Shown piece after piece: positions 62,900 through 64,000 of a DNA stretch of 64,000 bases. The stretch covers positions 992,001-1,056,000 of the forward strand of contig JAHWDD010000008.1 of assembly GCA_023897205.1 (NCBI GenBank), written 5' to 3'. This DNA comes from Exophiala sp. HKRS030. Taxonomy: Eukaryota; Ascomycota; Eurotiomycetes; Chaetothyriales; Herpotrichiellaceae. Every line of letters starts with the position of its first letter. Position 1 is the first letter of the stretch. The notes under the pieces were generated by a model that did no database searches, was not told where the DNA came from, and saw nothing but the letters and a program-made list of their open reading frames with translations. Made by a program: the position numbers and the translations under genes.

Positions 62900-64000
62900 G
62901 AGAGAGAGCCCTCGCTTTTTGGTAGGTAGCGATAGGTTAGCTCGGTTTCAGGTAGGAATGGGCGCCTCACTTTTGGGGGGCTTAGGGATCAGATGCAGCA
63001 GACATGGGTGTCCCTCGGCAGCTAAACATTCTTTCCCCCCCCCAAAGAACCACCGAGAGAAACTCCGTTTGGGCACCAACGGAGCAAAAACCTCGGGCCA
63101 TTGGCAGCTGACCAGGCGTAGCCCAGCACTCTCCCCGGAGACTCACCGGTAGACCCCTGTACCCAGTAGCAATAGGCCACCACACTTTGGGCATCAACAC
63201 ACCAGAGTGAACATGCTCACGATTGGCAGATGTAGTAGCCTTGATACGCCTGTAGTACAATGAGGAATGACAAAATCTGCTGACGAACAATATCGAGAGA
63301 CGAGGCAAGTTGAAGCCACAAGTAACACCTTGGCGCCTCACTTTGAACTTGGACAGGCAAATAGGCACTTTCGCCTCGAGCAGCAAATAATGTAGCAGAA
63401 AACATTGAACAGATGACCAGGTGTAGCCTAGTAGTCTGCCCCGAAGAGTGCCGATAGAATCACATATTGGGCAGCAATAGGCGCCTCGCTTCGAGGGGTG
63501 ATGGGCGCCTCAACAGGGCAGTAACGTAGGCAACCTACCAAGTGTGTGTAGCCTAATATCCATCCAGTAGAAACCTCATCTTGAGTAGGTAGGAATACTG
63601 TAGGCTGTCTCTGGGGCATTAACGCCGTAGACACAGAAGTCAGTCAGTAGGTGTAAGCCTCACAGTCTGCCCGAAGGGTGCCGAGAGAATCACATGTTGG
63701 GCTGCAATTAGCATCTCGCTTCGGGTGGTAATAGGCGTCTCACCAGGCTAGTAACGCCCGAGGTAAACAAGGCAACCGACCCAAATTTTAGCCTGATAGT
63801 CTCCTCCAGTAAAACATCGAGAAGTCTGCATGTCGGGCAGTAATAGGCATCTCGCTTCGCCAAAGGTCATTCAAACGTACCAAGCAGGGAAAAGGTCGCC
63901 TAGAAGCAGGTGTCTCAAGCCTAATGGGCCTTCTCCAATAGGGCACCACCCACCGAGAAGTGGGCAGCAAGTAAGCAAGTAAGCAGGCAACAAGGCCTAT
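62900..64000 (-). repeat. Minisatellite family E, minus orientation, right part, runs to window end
   Basis: Units carry GGGCAGCAATAGGCGCCTCG or GGTAATAGGCGTCTCACCAG, CTTCGGGTGGT, GTAACG, AGGCAACC(T/G)ACC(A/C)A, GTGTAGCCTA and ATCCAGTA. Two clear tandem units of about 240 bases run 63425-63640 and 63660-63800 (shared TCACA(T/G)(A/G)TTGGGC(A/T)GCAAT). The array is cut by the window edge. Confidence 0.7.

Overview
The window looks like nuclear DNA of a filamentous ascomycete (Pezizomycotina; a Sordariomycete/Hypocreales-like fungus is my guess). The recognisable genes carry short GT-AG introns of about 45-166 bases with fungal CTGAC/CTAAC-like branch sites. They encode typically fungal products: a mating-type-like HMG-box protein, a Clr5-domain protein, a Zn2Cys6 regulator with a Fungal_trans_2-type region, and an MFS sugar transporter. 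Gene density is low and most of the window is old, degraded repeat.

Layout. 0-8 kb: a broken unknown gene, the HMG-box gene (1705-3018), a Clr5 gene (5115-5696) and a RING-finger gene (6523-7803, minus), separated by short tandem repeats. 8-38 kb: a repeat mosaic. It holds a frameshifted HNH-nuclease relic, a degraded piece of the 18S rRNA/ITS1 junction (12504-12586), several minisatellite arrays, many copies of one inverted-repeat element (called TIR-A here; hallmark GAGGCCGCAGCGCAG and end GCGTTTGAAATGAT), and fragments of Ecm33-like, BAH-PHD-like and unknown genes reused in several places and in both orientations. 38.9-51 kb: the best gene block, with a Zn2Cys6 regulator (38969-41447, minus), a divergent Rieske non-haem iron oxygenase (43034-44340, plus), an MFS transporter (48453-50089, plus) and a convergent SRPBCC-fold protein (50341-50939, minus). 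51-59 kb: repeat mosaic again, including a second broken Ecm33-like region. 59-64 kb: almost entirely degenerate minisatellite.

How the genes may work together. The regulator, oxygenase, transporter and SRPBCC protein have the composition of a small inducible uptake and catabolic (or tailoring) cluster. A TIR-A element lies in the 1.6 kb between the divergent regulator and oxygenase. The substrate cannot be read from sequence. The other intact genes (HMG, Clr5, RING) are not obviously connected.

I recognised no reverse transcriptase or transposase reading frame, so the repeats seem non-autonomous or decayed. Intron positions were inferred by eye from frame continuity and splice consensus and have not been checked against transcripts.
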